Assembly: GCF_021432065.1 (NCBI RefSeq)
Contig: NZ_CP090364.1
Span: forward strand, 2,060,601-2,124,600
DNA length: 64,000 nt
From: Photobacterium sp. TLY01
Lineage (GTDB): Bacteria; Pseudomonadota; Gammaproteobacteria; Enterobacterales; Vibrionaceae
Reading direction: 5' to 3'
A model generated the notes under the pieces. That model was given only the letters and a program-made list of their open reading frames with translations. It did no database searches and had not been told where the DNA came from. Positions 38,197-48,609 of the stretch are shown here, piece after piece. Positions within the stretch are counted from its first letter, which is position 1; every line of letters starts with the position of its first letter. The position numbers and the translations under genes are program-made.

Positions 38197-40098
38197 TCAG
38201 TGACTCATCTCTGTCTTTTGCTGGTTGACCTTGCTGTTAATAATTACAACACCGATGACAGCAGTCAAAGCGGCTAATCTGACTGAGTCGTCCATGAACA
38301 GCATGATCAGCGCCAAAGCCAGCAGGACCAGTCTGAATGGCTTATTGAGCGGATGGATCAACCGCCCCTCAATTCCCCCCGCAAAAGCGATAATCAGCGC
38401 TGCCGTCGTCGCAATAGCAATCACAAAATGCAATGTCTCCCCATCACCCAGGATCAGCCCGGAAAATGCCATCATCGCCGGGATCAGGAAAAAACCCTGA
38501 GCCAGTTTAAACGCCTGTACCGCGGATCGCATCGGCGACGCATTGGCAATACCGGCACCGGCAAAAGCTGCCAGAGCAATCGGTGGTGTGACATTTGACG
38601 TTTGTGACAGCCAGAAAACGATCATGTGAGCCGTCAGTATCGGTAAGCCAAAATCATTCAGCGCCGGCACTGCCATCACGGACAGCACAATATACGCTGC
38701 AGTTACAGGCAGCCCCATCCCCAGAACCACAGCTGCCAGACCAATCAGCAGAAGAACCGACCATAAATGACCACCAGACAACGCCAGCAGGAACTGAGTA
38801 AACTGGAGGCCAATACCGGTTTGTCCGACAACACCAACAACGATACCGGCTGTTGCACAGGCAACGGAAATCGGCAGGGCCATCAATGCCCCTTCTTTCA
38901 TACCTTCAAGCACTTGCCGCAGACTGACACGGCTGGATTTACGGCACAAGGCGGAAACCAGAACAGCCACACACCCTGCAATACCGACCAGTTCCGGCGA
39001 GTAACTCATCATCAGTAATGCAGTGACCAGAATCAAGGGGGCGAGAAAATGCCAGCCGTTTTTGAGCACTTCACGCACACCGGCTTTGACATCCATCCCT
39101 TCCAGCCCCAGCTTGCAGGCCATCAGGTGAACGTAAAGCAGCGTGCAGGCAAAATACAAAATCGCAGGTGCGATCGACACCAGCAATATTTCGCTGTAAG
39201 GGATCCCCGTAAACTGCGCCATCACAAAGGCGCCCGCTCCCATCACAGGCGGCATGATCTGCCCCCCAGTCGATGCTGCGGCTTCAATACCGGCTGCCTG
39301 CTCGGGCTTGTAGCCCAGCTTTTTCATCATCGGAATCGTTAACGAGCCTGTGGTCACTGTGTTGGCGATGGCAGAGCCAGAAATAGAGCCTAACGCTGCC
39401 GACGCGATCACACTGGCTTTTGCCGGTCCGCCCCGGTATTTTCCGGCAACCGCAAAGGCAATATCGATAAAAAATTGCCCGGCGCCGGTCACCTGCAGAA
39501 AAGCACCAAAGAGCACGAAAATAAACACCACCCCGGCCGCAATCGCTAAAGGCGCACCGTACACCCCGTTGGTGGAAAAAATATGGAAGCGGATGAGCTC
39601 TTCCAGTTCAAACCCTTTGCTGGCGATGCCAGAAGGCAAGGCATCACCAAACAGGGCATAAGTGATAAAGACCGCCGCTATCACCACCATCACCATACCG
39701 ACAGAACGCCGGGTCGCTTCCAGCAAGGCAACAATCGTGATCAAACCAGCCAGTTGATCTGGCCCTTTCAGACCATCGAGCAAAAAGCTGATGTCATCAT
39801 AATCAAACTGAATGATGTGCCAGGTCGCCCAGATGGTGGCAGCCGACAACGCAAAATCGACACAGCGTGCCGCGAGATATAAAGGAAAAGAATGGCTCTC
39901 TTTGATTAACGGCTGTGTGAGAAACACTAACACCAGAATCCAGCTCAGGTGTACCGGACGAAAAACAGGCGCCGCTAGCTCTGCCGTCATCCCTTGCCAA
40001 ATCTGAAAGGCAGACAAAACGATAGCCGCTAGAGCGGCTATTTTCATCAGCATATCAGCAAGCTTTTGCCCGTGCCGGGCCGTGGCTGTCGTTGACAT
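38197..40098 (-). CDS. TRAP transporter permease, fused DctQ-DctM type
   Basis: 633 residues, very hydrophobic. The first four helices (about 15-130) correspond to the small DctQ subunit and the rest to the large DctM subunit, recognisable from GAFLQVTGAGQFFIDIA, the SGSAIANTVTTGSLTIPMM segment and ASTGGQIMPPVMGAGAFVMA. Fused permeases go with TAXI-type binding proteins, and one follows upstream in the same operon. Imports a solute with a Na+ gradient; substrate (often glutamate-like or other carboxylates) is not determinable. Confidence 0.92.
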   Translation of the reverse strand: MSTTATARHGQKLADMLMKIAALAAIVLSAFQIWQGMTAELAAPVFRPVHLSWILVLVFLTQPLIKESHSFPLYLAARCVDFALSAATIWATWHIIQFDYDDISFLLDGLKGPDQLAGLITIVALLEATRRSVGMVMVVIAAVFITYALFGDALPSGIASKGFELEELIRFHIFSTNGVYGAPLAIAAGVVFIFVLFGAFLQVTGAGQFFIDIAFAVAGKYRGGPAKASVIASAALGSISGSAIANTVTTGSLTIPMMKKLGYKPEQAAGIEAAASTGGQIMPPVMGAGAFVMAQFTGIPYSEILLVSIAPAILYFACTLLYVHLMACKLGLEGMDVKAGVREVLKNGWHFLAPLILVTALLMMSYSPELVGIAGCVAVLVSALCRKSSRVSLRQVLEGMKEGALMALPISVACATAGIVVGVVGQTGIGLQFTQFLLALSGGHLWSVLLLIGLAAVVLGMGLPVTAAYIVLSVMAVPALNDFGLPILTAHMIVFWLSQTSNVTPPIALAAFAGAGIANASPMRSAVQAFKLAQGFFLIPAMMAFSGLILGDGETLHFVIAIATTAALIIAFAGGIEGRLIHPLNKPFRLVLLALALIMLFMDDSVRLAALTAVIGVVIINSKVNQQKTEMSH

Positions 40099-40174
40099 AA
40101 AGACTCCAATTCAGCACAAAGGCCGAGAGACAGATCCCTGATCTGTGCGGCCCAGCCTCTGAAAACAACCTTAT

Positions 40175-41116
40175 TTACTGAGACTGCTCATCCAGATATT
40201 GCTGGGCACCGGGATGCAATGGCACACCATCGAGTTTCTTCATATTTTCCAGCGTCGTATATTGAGTCACGCTGATGGCTTTACGAATCTTATCCATATT
40301 CTCGAAGGCGGTTTTGGTCATCTCATACGCCAGCTTGTTATCCAGATCTTTATTGACCACTAATACATTCCAGATTGCCGGCGCCTTAAAGCTTGCAACG
40401 TTTTTATAGGTGTCAGCCGGAGCTTCGATCAATTGATATGAAGGGTTAGCCGCAGTGATTTTCGCCATATCCGCTTCGGTAAACGACAAAATCCGGATGT
40501 TACGAGTCAGTGCCAGCTCTGTGATTGCGCCAACGCCCAGACTGCCGACAATCGCTCCGGCATCAATCTGACCATTGGCAATGGCACTGGTAGTCGCGGT
40601 GTAATTGAGTGATTGTGCCTGGATATCTTTTTCCTCAACCCCCAAGGCATTCAGAATATTCACCGCGCTGACTCGCGTACCTGACCCCGGCGCACCCAGT
40701 GAGACCTTCTTCCCTTTCAGATCGGTAATACTGTGGATATCTGAATCAGCAGGCACCATAAACTGGACAACATTAGGATATAAAGCAAACAAGACGACTG
40801 CGTCCATTTTTCTCGGAAAGGGTTTCGTGCCTTCATAGGCCTGCTCGACCACATTGCCCATCGCAATACCCGCCAGTTGCTTATGAGTCGATACTTTGAT
40901 CACGTTCTCTACTGAAGCGGCAGTGACTTCAGCCCGCATATCAAAGTTATCAATATTCTCACTCCAGATCTTGGCCAGCATGCCGCCTAACGGGTAGTAA
41001 GTCCCACTCTGGCTGCCTGTGCCTATGGTGTAATTTTCCGCACTCGCCTGAACAGAAAGTGTCAGTAATGCTGTTGTCGTGAAGGCCAGCCAGCCCTTTC
41101 TGAATTGTGTAAGCAT
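40175..41116 (-). CDS. TAXI-family TRAP transporter solute-binding protein
   Basis: 313 residues: signal peptide (1-26, VQASA cleavage) then a periplasmic binding domain beginning NYTIGTGSQSGTYYPLGGMLAKIW, the hallmark of the TAXI group, with LKGKKVSLGAPGSGT and DAGAIVGSLG in the substrate cleft. Captures the solute for the fused permease encoded 76 bases downstream. Likely a two-gene operon. Confidence 0.92.
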   Translation of the reverse strand: MLTQFRKGWLAFTTTALLTLSVQASAENYTIGTGSQSGTYYPLGGMLAKIWSENIDNFDMRAEVTAASVENVIKVSTHKQLAGIAMGNVVEQAYEGTKPFPRKMDAVVLFALYPNVVQFMVPADSDIHSITDLKGKKVSLGAPGSGTRVSAVNILNALGVEEKDIQAQSLNYTATTSAIANGQIDAGAIVGSLGVGAITELALTRNIRILSFTEADMAKITAANPSYQLIEAPADTYKNVASFKAPAIWNVLVVNKDLDNKLAYEMTKTAFENMDKIRKAISVTQYTTLENMKKLDGVPLHPGAQQYLDEQSQ

Positions 41117-41391
41117 AATGATGATCCTGATTATCAGATAGTTAGTCGGGTTATGACATTATTTTTTATCCCACAAATGTTATTGCCTTGTTGGCATATA
41201 TGATCAACAAAAAAATACTGACAATGAGATCTCAGGTACCACTAAATGTTACAAATATGATTTATTTTGTTATCTATCAGTCAGTCAAGCAGTCGCTCTG
41301 TGTGTCGACAATGACTGACGCCAGCTCAGTATCGGCTTTTCACAACCGGACCACGCGAAGTGCGCATCCCTTCACCTAGACTGAATGGCAT
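41117..41391. other. Intergenic upstream of the TAXI-TRAP operon
   Basis: AT-rich near the TAXI start; it should hold the operon promoter (minus strand). No gene or recognisable operator is visible. Confidence 0.5.
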
Positions 41392-41421
41392 AAAAAAAGC
41401 GACCCTCTGGTCGCTTTTTTT
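41392..41421. terminator. nadA terminator
   Basis: AAAAAAAGCGACC, loop CTCT, GGTCGCTTTTTTT, a symmetrical perfect hairpin that works in both directions; mainly serves nadA on the minus strand. Confidence 0.9.
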
Positions 41422-41444
41422 CAGTGAATCCAAATTCTGTTCGG

Positions 41445-42506
41445 TCAGGCGTTGCCTTTCACTTGCAATTGCAGTGATGCGGCAAAATCCAGCATACGGT
41501 TCAGCGGGATCAGCGACTTCACACGGATGGCTTCATCCACAAAGATCTCATGCTTCTCGCCACCTTCGCGTAAAGCCGCTTCAATGGCTTTCAAGCCGTT
41601 CATCGCCATCCAGGGACAATGTGCACAGCTTCGGCAAGTCGCACCAGCGCCAGCCGTCGGCGCCTCAATCAGCTCTTTTTCTGGCACCATCTGCTGCATT
41701 TTGAAGAAAATGCCTTTGTCGGTTGCAACAATCAGCTTTTGTTGCGGAAGACTTTTAGCAGCTTTGATCAACTGACTGGTAGACCCGACAGCATCCGCTA
41801 GAGCAACAACACTCGCTGGTGATTCAGGGTGGACCAGAATCGCCGCATCCGGATGCAGGTGCTTCATGTCTTTCAGCGCTTTGGCGGAAAACTCATCATG
41901 AACCACACACTCACCTTGCCATAACAGCATCTCTGCGCCTGTTTTCTTCTGAATGTAACTGCCTAAATGGCGGTCCGGTCCCCAGATGATCGGCTTACCT
42001 TCAGCGTCCAGATGCTCGACAATCTCCAGCGCAATACTGGACGTCACAACCCAGTCAGCGCGTGCTTTGACCGCCGCAGACGTATTCGCGTACACCACGA
42101 CAGTATGATCAGGGTGCGCATCGCAGAATTCGCTGAATTCTTTTTCCGGGCAACCCAGATCCAGAGAACATTCCGCTTCCAGCGTCGGCATCAACACGTG
42201 TTTTTCTGGGGTAAGAATCTTGGCCGATTCCCCCATGAAACGCACACCACAAATAATCAGGGTTTTCGCAGGATGTTGATTACCAAATCGTGCCATTTCC
42301 AGCGAATCACCGACAAAACCACCGGTTTCCTCGGCCAGGGCCTGGATTTCAGGATCGGTGTAGTAATGGGCGATCAACACTGCTTCTTTTTCTTCAAGCA
42401 GCGCTTTGATTTTCGCTTTGTAATCCACCTGCTCGCTTTGAGTCAGTGGAATCGGTTTCGGCGGAAATGGGTACACCATTTCTGAAGGGTCAAATGTCAG
42501 GCTCAT
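41445..42506 (-). CDS. nadA: Quinolinate synthase NadA
   Basis: Condenses iminoaspartate with dihydroxyacetone phosphate to quinolinate, the second step of de novo NAD synthesis; uses a [4Fe-4S] cluster. 353 residues with the three cluster cysteines at C113 (AECSLDLGC), C200 (WQGECVVH) and C297 (CRSCAHCPW), the same numbering as in E. coli, plus [10 protein letters not shown] and the HPE motif. Single gene; the spacer to cpoB contains an inverted repeat. Confidence 0.96.
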   Translation of the reverse strand: MSLTFDPSEMVYPFPPKPIPLTQSEQVDYKAKIKALLEEKEAVLIAHYYTDPEIQALAEETGGFVGDSLEMARFGNQHPAKTLIICGVRFMGESAKILTPEKHVLMPTLEAECSLDLGCPEKEFSEFCDAHPDHTVVVYANTSAAVKARADWVVTSSIALEIVEHLDAEGKPIIWGPDRHLGSYIQKKTGAEMLLWQGECVVHDEFSAKALKDMKHLHPDAAILVHPESPASVVALADAVGSTSQLIKAAKSLPQQKLIVATDKGIFFKMQQMVPEKELIEAPTAGAGATCRSCAHCPWMAMNGLKAIEAALREGGEKHEIFVDEAIRVKSLIPLNRMLDFAASLQLQVKGNA

Positions 42507-42605
42507 TACGTCTTGCTCTACCAGCTCGTCCTTACAATCCGCGCATTATACACTGCAATGACGCTGTAATACTAATCTGGATAAGGCATAGCAAGGGTAA
42601 ACGAC

Positions 42606-42637
42606 ACCGCTAACCCAATTTTTGAGAGGTTAGCGGT
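42606..42637. repeat. Inverted repeat downstream of cpoB
   Basis: ACCGCTAACC and GGTTAGCGGT, a perfect 10-bp stem with a 12-base loop, 28 bases past the cpoB stop. No T run on the minus strand; probably a 3'-end hairpin of the tol operon. Confidence 0.6.
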
Positions 42638-42664
42638 GAGGCAGAGTCAAAGGCTGACATCTAG

Positions 42665-43420
42665 TTATTTAAGATTTTTCAGGCTTTTTTCGGCTTGTTG
42701 GGATGTTGCAGTATTGGGATATTCTGCCACGACCTGCTGATAGAGCTTTTTCGCGACATCCGGTTTGTTGCCACGCTCGGCTAACACACCCATCTTCAAC
42801 AGCGCATCGGCGCGTTTATTCGAGTCTTTGAAACTGGCAACCGCTTCGAAGTGTGTTTGAGCATCCGCCATCTTATTCTGGGTAAAATAAAGCTGCCCAA
42901 GCCAGTAATGCGCATTGGCCGCGTACACAGAATCAGGATAAGTCGTCAAAAATCCGTTGAACGCCGTTACCGCACCCTCATAATCCTTTTCTTTCAGGAT
43001 TAAATTCACGGCACTTTCATAGGCGGTATTTTCATCAGCACTGGCAGCATAGGTTTCACCGCCGGCTGCATCTGATTTCTCAGCTTTGGCGGCAGCAGGT
43101 TGCTCACGGCTTAATTTGTCAATTTCACGATAGAGCTCGCGCTGGCGTTCCAGCATTTGCTTCATATCATAACTGTTACGTTCAACCATACCGCGTAAAT
43201 CGCCAACTTCACGGGACAATTCATCAAGTTGACGCTGCATATCCAGTTGCATCTGGCTACGCGCCTCGAACATACGTTCTAAACGTTGCAGACTGCTTTC
43301 GCTGCTTGATGAGCTGCCTTTGAGCTCAGAAACAGGAGCAGGTGCGGCGACCACAGGGGTCGCCGCACCAATCAGCAACGTTAATGCGAGATAACGCATC
43401 ATGTTACTGTTCATTTTCAT
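42665..43420 (-). CDS. cpoB: Cell division coordinator CpoB (YbgF)
   Basis: Periplasmic partner of TolA that coordinates peptidoglycan synthesis and outer-membrane constriction. 251 residues: signal peptide (about 1-26), an N-terminal trimerising coiled coil (about 38-105, SSLQRLERMFEARSQMQLDMQR...), a linker, and three TPR units (about 130-250). Last gene of the tol cluster, eight bases after pal. Confidence 0.94.
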   Translation of the reverse strand: MKMNSNMMRYLALTLLIGAATPVVAAPAPVSELKGSSSSSESSLQRLERMFEARSQMQLDMQRQLDELSREVGDLRGMVERNSYDMKQMLERQRELYREIDKLSREQPAAAKAEKSDAAGGETYAASADENTAYESAVNLILKEKDYEGAVTAFNGFLTTYPDSVYAANAHYWLGQLYFTQNKMADAQTHFEAVASFKDSNKRADALLKMGVLAERGNKPDVAKKLYQQVVAEYPNTATSQQAEKSLKNLK

Positions 43421-43428
43421 AACCTTAA

Positions 43429-43962
43429 TTAGTAAACCAGAACCGAACGACGGTTCTTCGCGTAATCGGCGTCAGTGTGGCCCAGTACCAGCGGCTTCTC
43501 TTCACCGTAGCTTACGATAGAGATCTGGCTTGAAGACACACCCAGTGCCTGCAGGTACTTCGCAACAGCATTGGCACGACGCTCGCCCAGTGCGATGTTG
43601 TATTCTGGCGTACCACGCTCATCAGCATGACCTTCTACTACAATTTTCACACCGCTGTTGTTACGCAGGTATTCAGCATGTGCTTCAAGCATCGCCTGGT
43701 AGCTGGCTTGAATTTCAGCGTTGTCAAACTGGAAGTATACAGTTTGTTCCTGACGCAGTTGCTGGTTGCGGATTTCTTGCTCTGACATCGCCGCTGAACC
43801 AGAATCTACAGGTGTTACAACTGTGGTTTCTGAGCCAGTGGTGCCAGCGCCAGTGTTCGTTTGAGCGGCAGAACTGTCTGTGCTGTCGGTAGAACTACAA
43901 GCAGCCAGAGTAAACATTGGCAGCGCAATTGCCAAACCCTTTAAAACTTTATTCAGTTGCAT
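43429..43962 (-). CDS. pal: Peptidoglycan-associated lipoprotein Pal
   Basis: 177 residues. Lipobox LAAC (Cys 22), a Ser/Thr-rich linker, then the OmpA-like peptidoglycan-binding domain from about residue 70: [34 protein letters not shown], and NRRSVLVY at the end. Anchors the outer membrane to the wall and binds TolB. In the canonical tolB-pal-cpoB order. Confidence 0.97.
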   Translation of the reverse strand: MQLNKVLKGLAIALPMFTLAACSSTDSTDSSAAQTNTGAGTTGSETTVVTPVDSGSAAMSEQEIRNQQLRQEQTVYFQFDNAEIQASYQAMLEAHAEYLRNNSGVKIVVEGHADERGTPEYNIALGERRANAVAKYLQALGVSSSQISIVSYGEEKPLVLGHTDADYAKNRRSVLVY

Positions 43963-43998
43963 TTTTTTTCCTTATTTATCGCTATATTGCAGTGAACC

Positions 43999-45345
43999 CT
44001 ATAAGAACGGTCCCCAAGATGGCGCTCTTACTCGTCCACTGGTAGCCGGTAAACGAGCCTTAAAACGACCATCAATTGATACCAGAGACAACTCGTTGGA
44101 TTTGTTATTTACCGAGCTGTAGATAACCATGCCGCCGTTCGGGGCAATGCTTGGCGATTCATCCAAAAATGTTTTTGTCAAAATCTGTACAGCCCCTGTT
44201 TTCAAATCCTGTTTGGCAATGTTGTAACCCGAGTCCGATCGGTTCACCATTACCAAATAACGGCCATCTGGAGTCAGCTGACCACCGAGATTTTGCGATC
44301 CTTGCCATGTCAGACGCTCAGTCGAACCGTCAGCTAAATTTACTCGATATATCTGAGGTTTACCACCTCTGTCTGACGTGAAAATCATAGATTGACCGCT
44401 TGGATCCCAAAACGCTTCCGTGTTGTTAGCACGCCCGTCCGTCACCTGTTTCATCGCTTTCGTCTGTAAGTCCATCACGTAGACTTGCAAACTCCCACTT
44501 TTCGACAAGACCATGGCCAGTTTCTTCCCGTCAGGGGAAAAACGCGGTGAACCATTGTGTCTAGGGAATGAGGCGACCATTTCACGGGTGCCATTCGTAA
44601 TGTCCATGATAAAAATCTGAGACTGCTGGTTTTCAAAACTTACGTAAGCCAGTTTGTTACCGTCAGGCGACCAGGACGGTGACATCAGTGGTTGTTTGGA
44701 TTTCAGCACCAACTGTTCGTTATAACCATCGTAATCTGCAATGCGTAGCTGGTACGGATAATCCGAATTATCGTCGATGACCACATAAGAAATGCGCGTC
44801 AGAAACGCCCCTTTTTCACCGGTCAGTTTTTCATACACCACATCCGAGATCCGGTGCGCGTACTGACGCAGACGGTTGGTTCTGACAGTCGCTCGGTTAT
44901 TCAGCAAAACGTGATCACTGGTCTGAACCAGTTTGCCGTCTTCCAGACCACGACTCTCGCCATTGGTGAGCTGACCGCGCACCACATCAATCAGCTGGTA
45001 ATTGATCACATAATTACCATCAGCGTTCTTGCTGACCGAGCCTGTAACCAGTGCATCGACACCTAGTGCAGTCCAGGCGGCATAATTGATATCTGCTTCA
45101 CTGGTCGGCGTTTGCGGCATGGCATTTGGGGCGACAGGGCTGAATTTGCCACTGCGACGTAAATCCGAGGCAATCACAGACGCCATATCCACAGGTGCGG
45201 CACCACCGCCTTCCCATTGAAAGGGAATAATACCGATGGGGCGTGCCGAATCGACACCTTCAGTAATCACCAGTTCCAGTTCAGCATGTGCCAGTTGGCT
45301 CATGGTGAGCAGGGCGGCACACAAGCCCAAAATCCAACGCTTCAT
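43999..45345 (-). CDS. tolB: Tol-Pal system protein TolB
   Basis: 448 residues. Signal peptide (1-21), an N-terminal alpha/beta domain ([18 protein letters not shown]) and a six-bladed beta propeller whose blades show the repeated SPDGxxLA(Y/M) motif ([35 protein letters not shown]). Periplasmic protein that binds Pal and TolA; Pal is encoded 36 bases downstream. Confidence 0.97.
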   Translation of the reverse strand: MKRWILGLCAALLTMSQLAHAELELVITEGVDSARPIGIIPFQWEGGGAAPVDMASVIASDLRRSGKFSPVAPNAMPQTPTSEADINYAAWTALGVDALVTGSVSKNADGNYVINYQLIDVVRGQLTNGESRGLEDGKLVQTSDHVLLNNRATVRTNRLRQYAHRISDVVYEKLTGEKGAFLTRISYVVIDDNSDYPYQLRIADYDGYNEQLVLKSKQPLMSPSWSPDGNKLAYVSFENQQSQIFIMDITNGTREMVASFPRHNGSPRFSPDGKKLAMVLSKSGSLQVYVMDLQTKAMKQVTDGRANNTEAFWDPSGQSMIFTSDRGGKPQIYRVNLADGSTERLTWQGSQNLGGQLTPDGRYLVMVNRSDSGYNIAKQDLKTGAVQILTKTFLDESPSIAPNGGMVIYSSVNNKSNELSLVSIDGRFKARLPATSGRVRAPSWGPFL

Positions 45346-45357
45346 TAGCTTTCCCTC

Positions 45358-46404
45358 TTAACTTACTGGCTTCACGGTTAAGCGAATTGAACGCAGTTTT
45401 TCCACCACAGCCGGATCTTCTGGCATGGGAAACTGGCTGACTTTGACAACGGCCGCTTTGGCCGCACGACACAAACCTGTATCGCCACCCACATCCGACA
45501 CATCCAGCAGCAGGCCGCTCACAGACAGTCGCATTTGCAGGTTACATTCTTTACCCGAGAAATTTTGCTCAAACAGCAAATTTTGCTGAATCATCTGCTT
45601 GTAAATTTCACCGTAACGGGCCGTTTCATCCGCGATGAACTGCCCTTTCGCACTGCCGCGCTGCTCGGTTTCCGCTTCCAGACCTGCAAACATGTCATTC
45701 AGGGCGGCTTCCTGCTGCCGCTGCAGGGCTTTTGCTTCTTTCGCTTTGCGTTCGGCTTCTTTACGGGCAGCTTCTGCTTTACGTGCTTCTTCTTCCGCTT
45801 TCTTCTTGGCCGCTACTTTCGCCTGACGATCAGCTTCAGCCTGACGAGCCGCTTCTTCCGCACGTTTTTGCTCTTCAATCTTCTGCTGACGTGCAAGTTC
45901 AGCTTTGCGCGTTGCTTCTTCCGCTTCCTGTTTAGCTTTTAACTTAGCCTGACGTTCAGCTTCCGCTTTTTTTGCTTCTTCACGAGCCAACTTGGCTTGT
46001 TCGTCTGCCTGACGCTTCGCTTCCGCAGCTTTTTCTTTTTCACGAGAGATCCGTTCCCTTTCCGCATCCGCTTCGCGCGCCGCTTTTTCAGCCTGAAGTT
46101 TATCCGCTCTCAGTTTACGAATACGCTCCTCTTCAGCCTGGCGTTGCTGTTCCAGTGCCGCAGCCTGGCGTTCAAGGCGCTCAAGACGCTCTTGCTCCGC
46201 TTTTTTGGCCGCATCTCGCTGCTCACGAAACTGACGGGCCTGCTGATTTACCAAAGCCGGATCAACGACAACGGCCTGAATCGTCGAACCCTGAGGTTTG
46301 GGCTTCGACATGGTAAAATCCGTTCCCCAAATCAAAGCAGCAATCAGAACAGCATGGAAAAATAACGAAATAATGATGGCAACTGTATAGTTGTTTTTCT
46401 TCAT
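45358..46404 (-). CDS. tolA: Tol-Pal system protein TolA
   Basis: 348 residues in three domains: one N-terminal membrane helix (about 8-26), a long charged Ala/Lys/Glu helix (about 60-235, AEAERQAKLKAKQEAEEA-like heptads) and a C-terminal globular domain (about 250-348) with the pair of conserved cysteines in GKECNLQMRLSV and DTGLCRAA. Spans the periplasm and uses TolQR energy to act on TolB-Pal and CpoB. Confidence 0.96.
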   Translation of the reverse strand: MKKNNYTVAIIISLFFHAVLIAALIWGTDFTMSKPKPQGSTIQAVVVDPALVNQQARQFREQRDAAKKAEQERLERLERQAAALEQQRQAEEERIRKLRADKLQAEKAAREADAERERISREKEKAAEAKRQADEQAKLAREEAKKAEAERQAKLKAKQEAEEATRKAELARQQKIEEQKRAEEAARQAEADRQAKVAAKKKAEEEARKAEAARKEAERKAKEAKALQRQQEAALNDMFAGLEAETEQRGSAKGQFIADETARYGEIYKQMIQQNLLFEQNFSGKECNLQMRLSVSGLLLDVSDVGGDTGLCRAAKAAVVKVSQFPMPEDPAVVEKLRSIRLTVKPVS

Positions 46405-46412
46405 TTACGTCC

Positions 46413-46862
46413 CTACTGCTCCAATGGCTCAGTCATCAGACCGACAGAACCAACACCAGCCTGATTCAAGGCATCCAGCGTTTCGATAATCGCTGAGTAA
46501 GGGACTCTGGCATCGCCCCCCACCATGACGGGTGTTTTCGGATTCAGCTGCAATTCGGCTTTCACGCGCGTCAGCAGCTCCGTCAGTTGCAGGCCGCGTA
46601 TCATGTCATCGTTATTGACGCTCAGACCCAGTTGCCCGTCTTTATCGACTTCAACAATAATAGGGGCACCGCTGTCATTTTCACCGGCCAGTTCAGCGGC
46701 CGTTTTTGCCGTCTGCGTGGCCGGTAGCTCGACATCGACACCCTGAGTCACAAATGGCGCGGTCACCATAAAGATAATCAGGAGCACCAGCATGACATCA
46801 ATGTATGGCACCACATTGATTTCCGCTGTCATCTTGCGCTTTTTCGGTTGATAAGCCGCCAT
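46413..46862 (-). CDS. tolR: Tol-Pal system proton channel protein TolR
   Basis: 149 residues, ExbD/TolR family: a short cytoplasmic start (KRKMTAEINVVPYIDVMLVLLIIFMVTAPF) in which the membrane-helix Asp (about 23) is the proton-carrying residue, then a periplasmic dimerisation domain. Pairs with TolQ, encoded five bases upstream. Confidence 0.96.
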   Translation of the reverse strand: MAAYQPKKRKMTAEINVVPYIDVMLVLLIIFMVTAPFVTQGVDVELPATQTAKTAAELAGENDSGAPIIVEVDKDGQLGLSVNNDDMIRGLQLTELLTRVKAELQLNPKTPVMVGGDARVPYSAIIETLDALNQAGVGSVGLMTEPLEQ

Positions 46863-46867
46863 GATGC

Positions 46868-47554
46868 TTACTCCTGGTTCGCAGCAAACGCCTGACGGTG
46901 CAAAATGCTGGAAAATTCTTCCATAAAGGTGGCGTAGTTATGTTCCAGCTTGGCAACCTTGTTCGTCAGTCGGTTATAAAACATCACAGCCGGGATAGCG
47001 GCAAACAGACCCATCGCCGTTGCAACCAGTGCCTCTGCAATACCCGGCGCAACCATCGCCAGCGTGGCCTGCTTTACTGCACCCAGGGCAATAAAGGCGT
47101 GCATAATACCCCATACGGTACCAAACAGGCCGATATATGGACTGATAGAGCCGACTGTGGCCAGAAACGGCAGATTGGTTTCCATTTCTTCCACTTCCCG
47201 CGACAGTGATACACGCATCGCACGGCCAGCACCTTCCATCACAGATTCTGGCGCTTTGCCATTATTACGGTGCAAACGGGCAAACTCTTTAAAGCCTGCA
47301 TAAAAAATCTGTTCCGTTCCGCTCAGATTATCTTTACGGCTCTGCACTTCCTGGAACAGATGAGATAAATCAATGCCAGACCAGAAACGATCTTCAAAGC
47401 GCTCGGCTTTTGAGGCTGCCTGAGACAATACCTGTGAACGTTTCACAATCATCGCCCAGGAGATGACCGACATTCCCAACAGGATCAGCATAACAATTTT
47501 GACCAGCAGGCTCGCCTGCAAAAACAAATCCAGAATAGAAAGTTCAGCACTCAC
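46868..47554 (-). CDS. tolQ: Tol-Pal system protein TolQ
   Basis: 228 residues, MotA/TolQ/ExbB family with three membrane helices (about 14-38, 135-160, 170-195); the conserved motif [22 protein letters not shown] and the [22 protein letters not shown] helix line the proton path. Starts immediately after the ybgC stop codon. Confidence 0.97.
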   Translation of the reverse strand: MSAELSILDLFLQASLLVKIVMLILLGMSVISWAMIVKRSQVLSQAASKAERFEDRFWSGIDLSHLFQEVQSRKDNLSGTEQIFYAGFKEFARLHRNNGKAPESVMEGAGRAMRVSLSREVEEMETNLPFLATVGSISPYIGLFGTVWGIMHAFIALGAVKQATLAMVAPGIAEALVATAMGLFAAIPAVMFYNRLTNKVAKLEHNYATFMEEFSSILHRQAFAANQE

Positions 47555-47959
47555 TTAGGCTATCTCCGACAGTATATGTTCTGGTATCACAATGGGTTTC
47601 ATTGAATGAGGGTTGACACAGGCTACCTGAACAGTAGCTTTACACAAGCATTGCCCTTCATTGTTTACTAAAATCTGACAAAATTCGATGGAGGCTCTGC
47701 GTACTTTCAACGGCCAGGTACGAACCTTGAGCTGATCGTCTAATCTGGCACCTTTCAGGTAATCAATTTCAAGATGGCGCACCACGAAACTGAAACCTTG
47801 CGCTAACATGTCCTGTAAGCTGACCCCAAAACTTCTGAATAGTTCCGTTCGGCCACGCTCAAAAAATTTAAGATAATTGGCATGATAAACAATGCCGCCA
47901 GTGTCTGTGTCTTCAATATAAATAGTGATTGGCCAATCAAAGGCGTTTTCTTCTGTCAT
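47555..47959 (-). CDS. ybgC: Tol-Pal-associated acyl-CoA thioesterase YbgC
   Basis: 134 residues, hotdog fold of the 4-hydroxybenzoyl-CoA thioesterase type; catalytic Asp is in YIEDTDTGGIVYHANYLKF. Cytoplasmic, hydrolyses acyl-CoAs or acyl-ACP and is linked to phospholipid metabolism. The ATG at 47959 (MTEENAF) gives the standard length; the upstream 23 residues of the open frame are not conserved. First gene of the tol operon. Confidence 0.94.
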   Translation of the reverse strand: MTEENAFDWPITIYIEDTDTGGIVYHANYLKFFERGRTELFRSFGVSLQDMLAQGFSFVVRHLEIDYLKGARLDDQLKVRTWPLKVRRASIEFCQILVNNEGQCLCKATVQVACVNPHSMKPIVIPEHILSEIA

Positions 47960-48180
47960 CCCACGACCACTAATGATGATGCATATCTGACGCCAAAAAA
48001 ATGACGTCAGCAGGTAATCCAGCCACAACTATACCGGAGTTAATTTGGAGAATGAAACCCCTGACTTTCAGCCGGTATTATTTCCTTTCAATTTTTGACC
48101 TTGTCGGTATTTCCGGGAAATACTGTCACATAAAGCACAGCCCGCTATGTTCAGCGGGCTGTGTCATCAAATGCATGTCT

Positions 48181-48507
48181 TCAGCTCAGTCGAAGCCATA
48201 ATATGCCCGCTAATATGGGTAAAGCGGCATAAGGCGTGAAAAACAGCTGCCAGTACCAGCGGCGAGGCACAAAACCGACCCCGAAGATAATCGCGGTACA
48301 ACATGACCAGATGAGCGCCGGAGAAACAACAGGGCCGAAACCGCCGATCGCTTTGGCAAACGAAACAGGATCCCAAAGCACAAGCCCGGCTGTGACCAGT
48401 CCCATCATCAGGGCCAGCACATGCAGCGTACCGTGCGCCAGCCAGGCATGGCTTGTTCTGACCCAGGTATCGATGCGATTACTCACTGTCTGATTGGTTT
48501 TCAGCAT
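48181..48507 (-). CDS. ybgE: Cyd operon protein YbgE
   Basis: 108 residues with three hydrophobic segments (about 24-45, 62-80, 88-105). The family is found only in cydAB operons and its role is unknown. Its start lies inside cydX (29-base overlap), implying coupled translation. Confidence 0.88.
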   Translation of the reverse strand: MLKTNQTVSNRIDTWVRTSHAWLAHGTLHVLALMMGLVTAGLVLWDPVSFAKAIGGFGPVVSPALIWSCCTAIIFGVGFVPRRWYWQLFFTPYAALPILAGILWLRLS

Positions 48508-48598
48508 CCATATTCTCTGTCGTTTCTAACCACAGTGCGTTAATAATACCGAACGAGCAGGCTAACAGAACACCCAGAATCCAGGCGAAATACCACAT
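48479..48598 (-). CDS. cydX: Cytochrome bd small subunit CydX
   Basis: A 39-residue single-helix protein starting MWYFAWILGVLLACSFGIIN, then ALWLE and an acidic tail; MWYFxWILG is the CydX signature. It stabilises the haem b595/d site of the oxidase. AGGAG ribosome site 7 bases before the ATG; 11 bases after cydB. Easily missed because of its size and its overlap with ybgE. Confidence 0.95.
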   Translation of the reverse strand: MWYFAWILGVLLACSFGIINALWLETTENMDAENQSDSE

Positions 48599-48609
48599 AG
48601 TCAGTCTCC

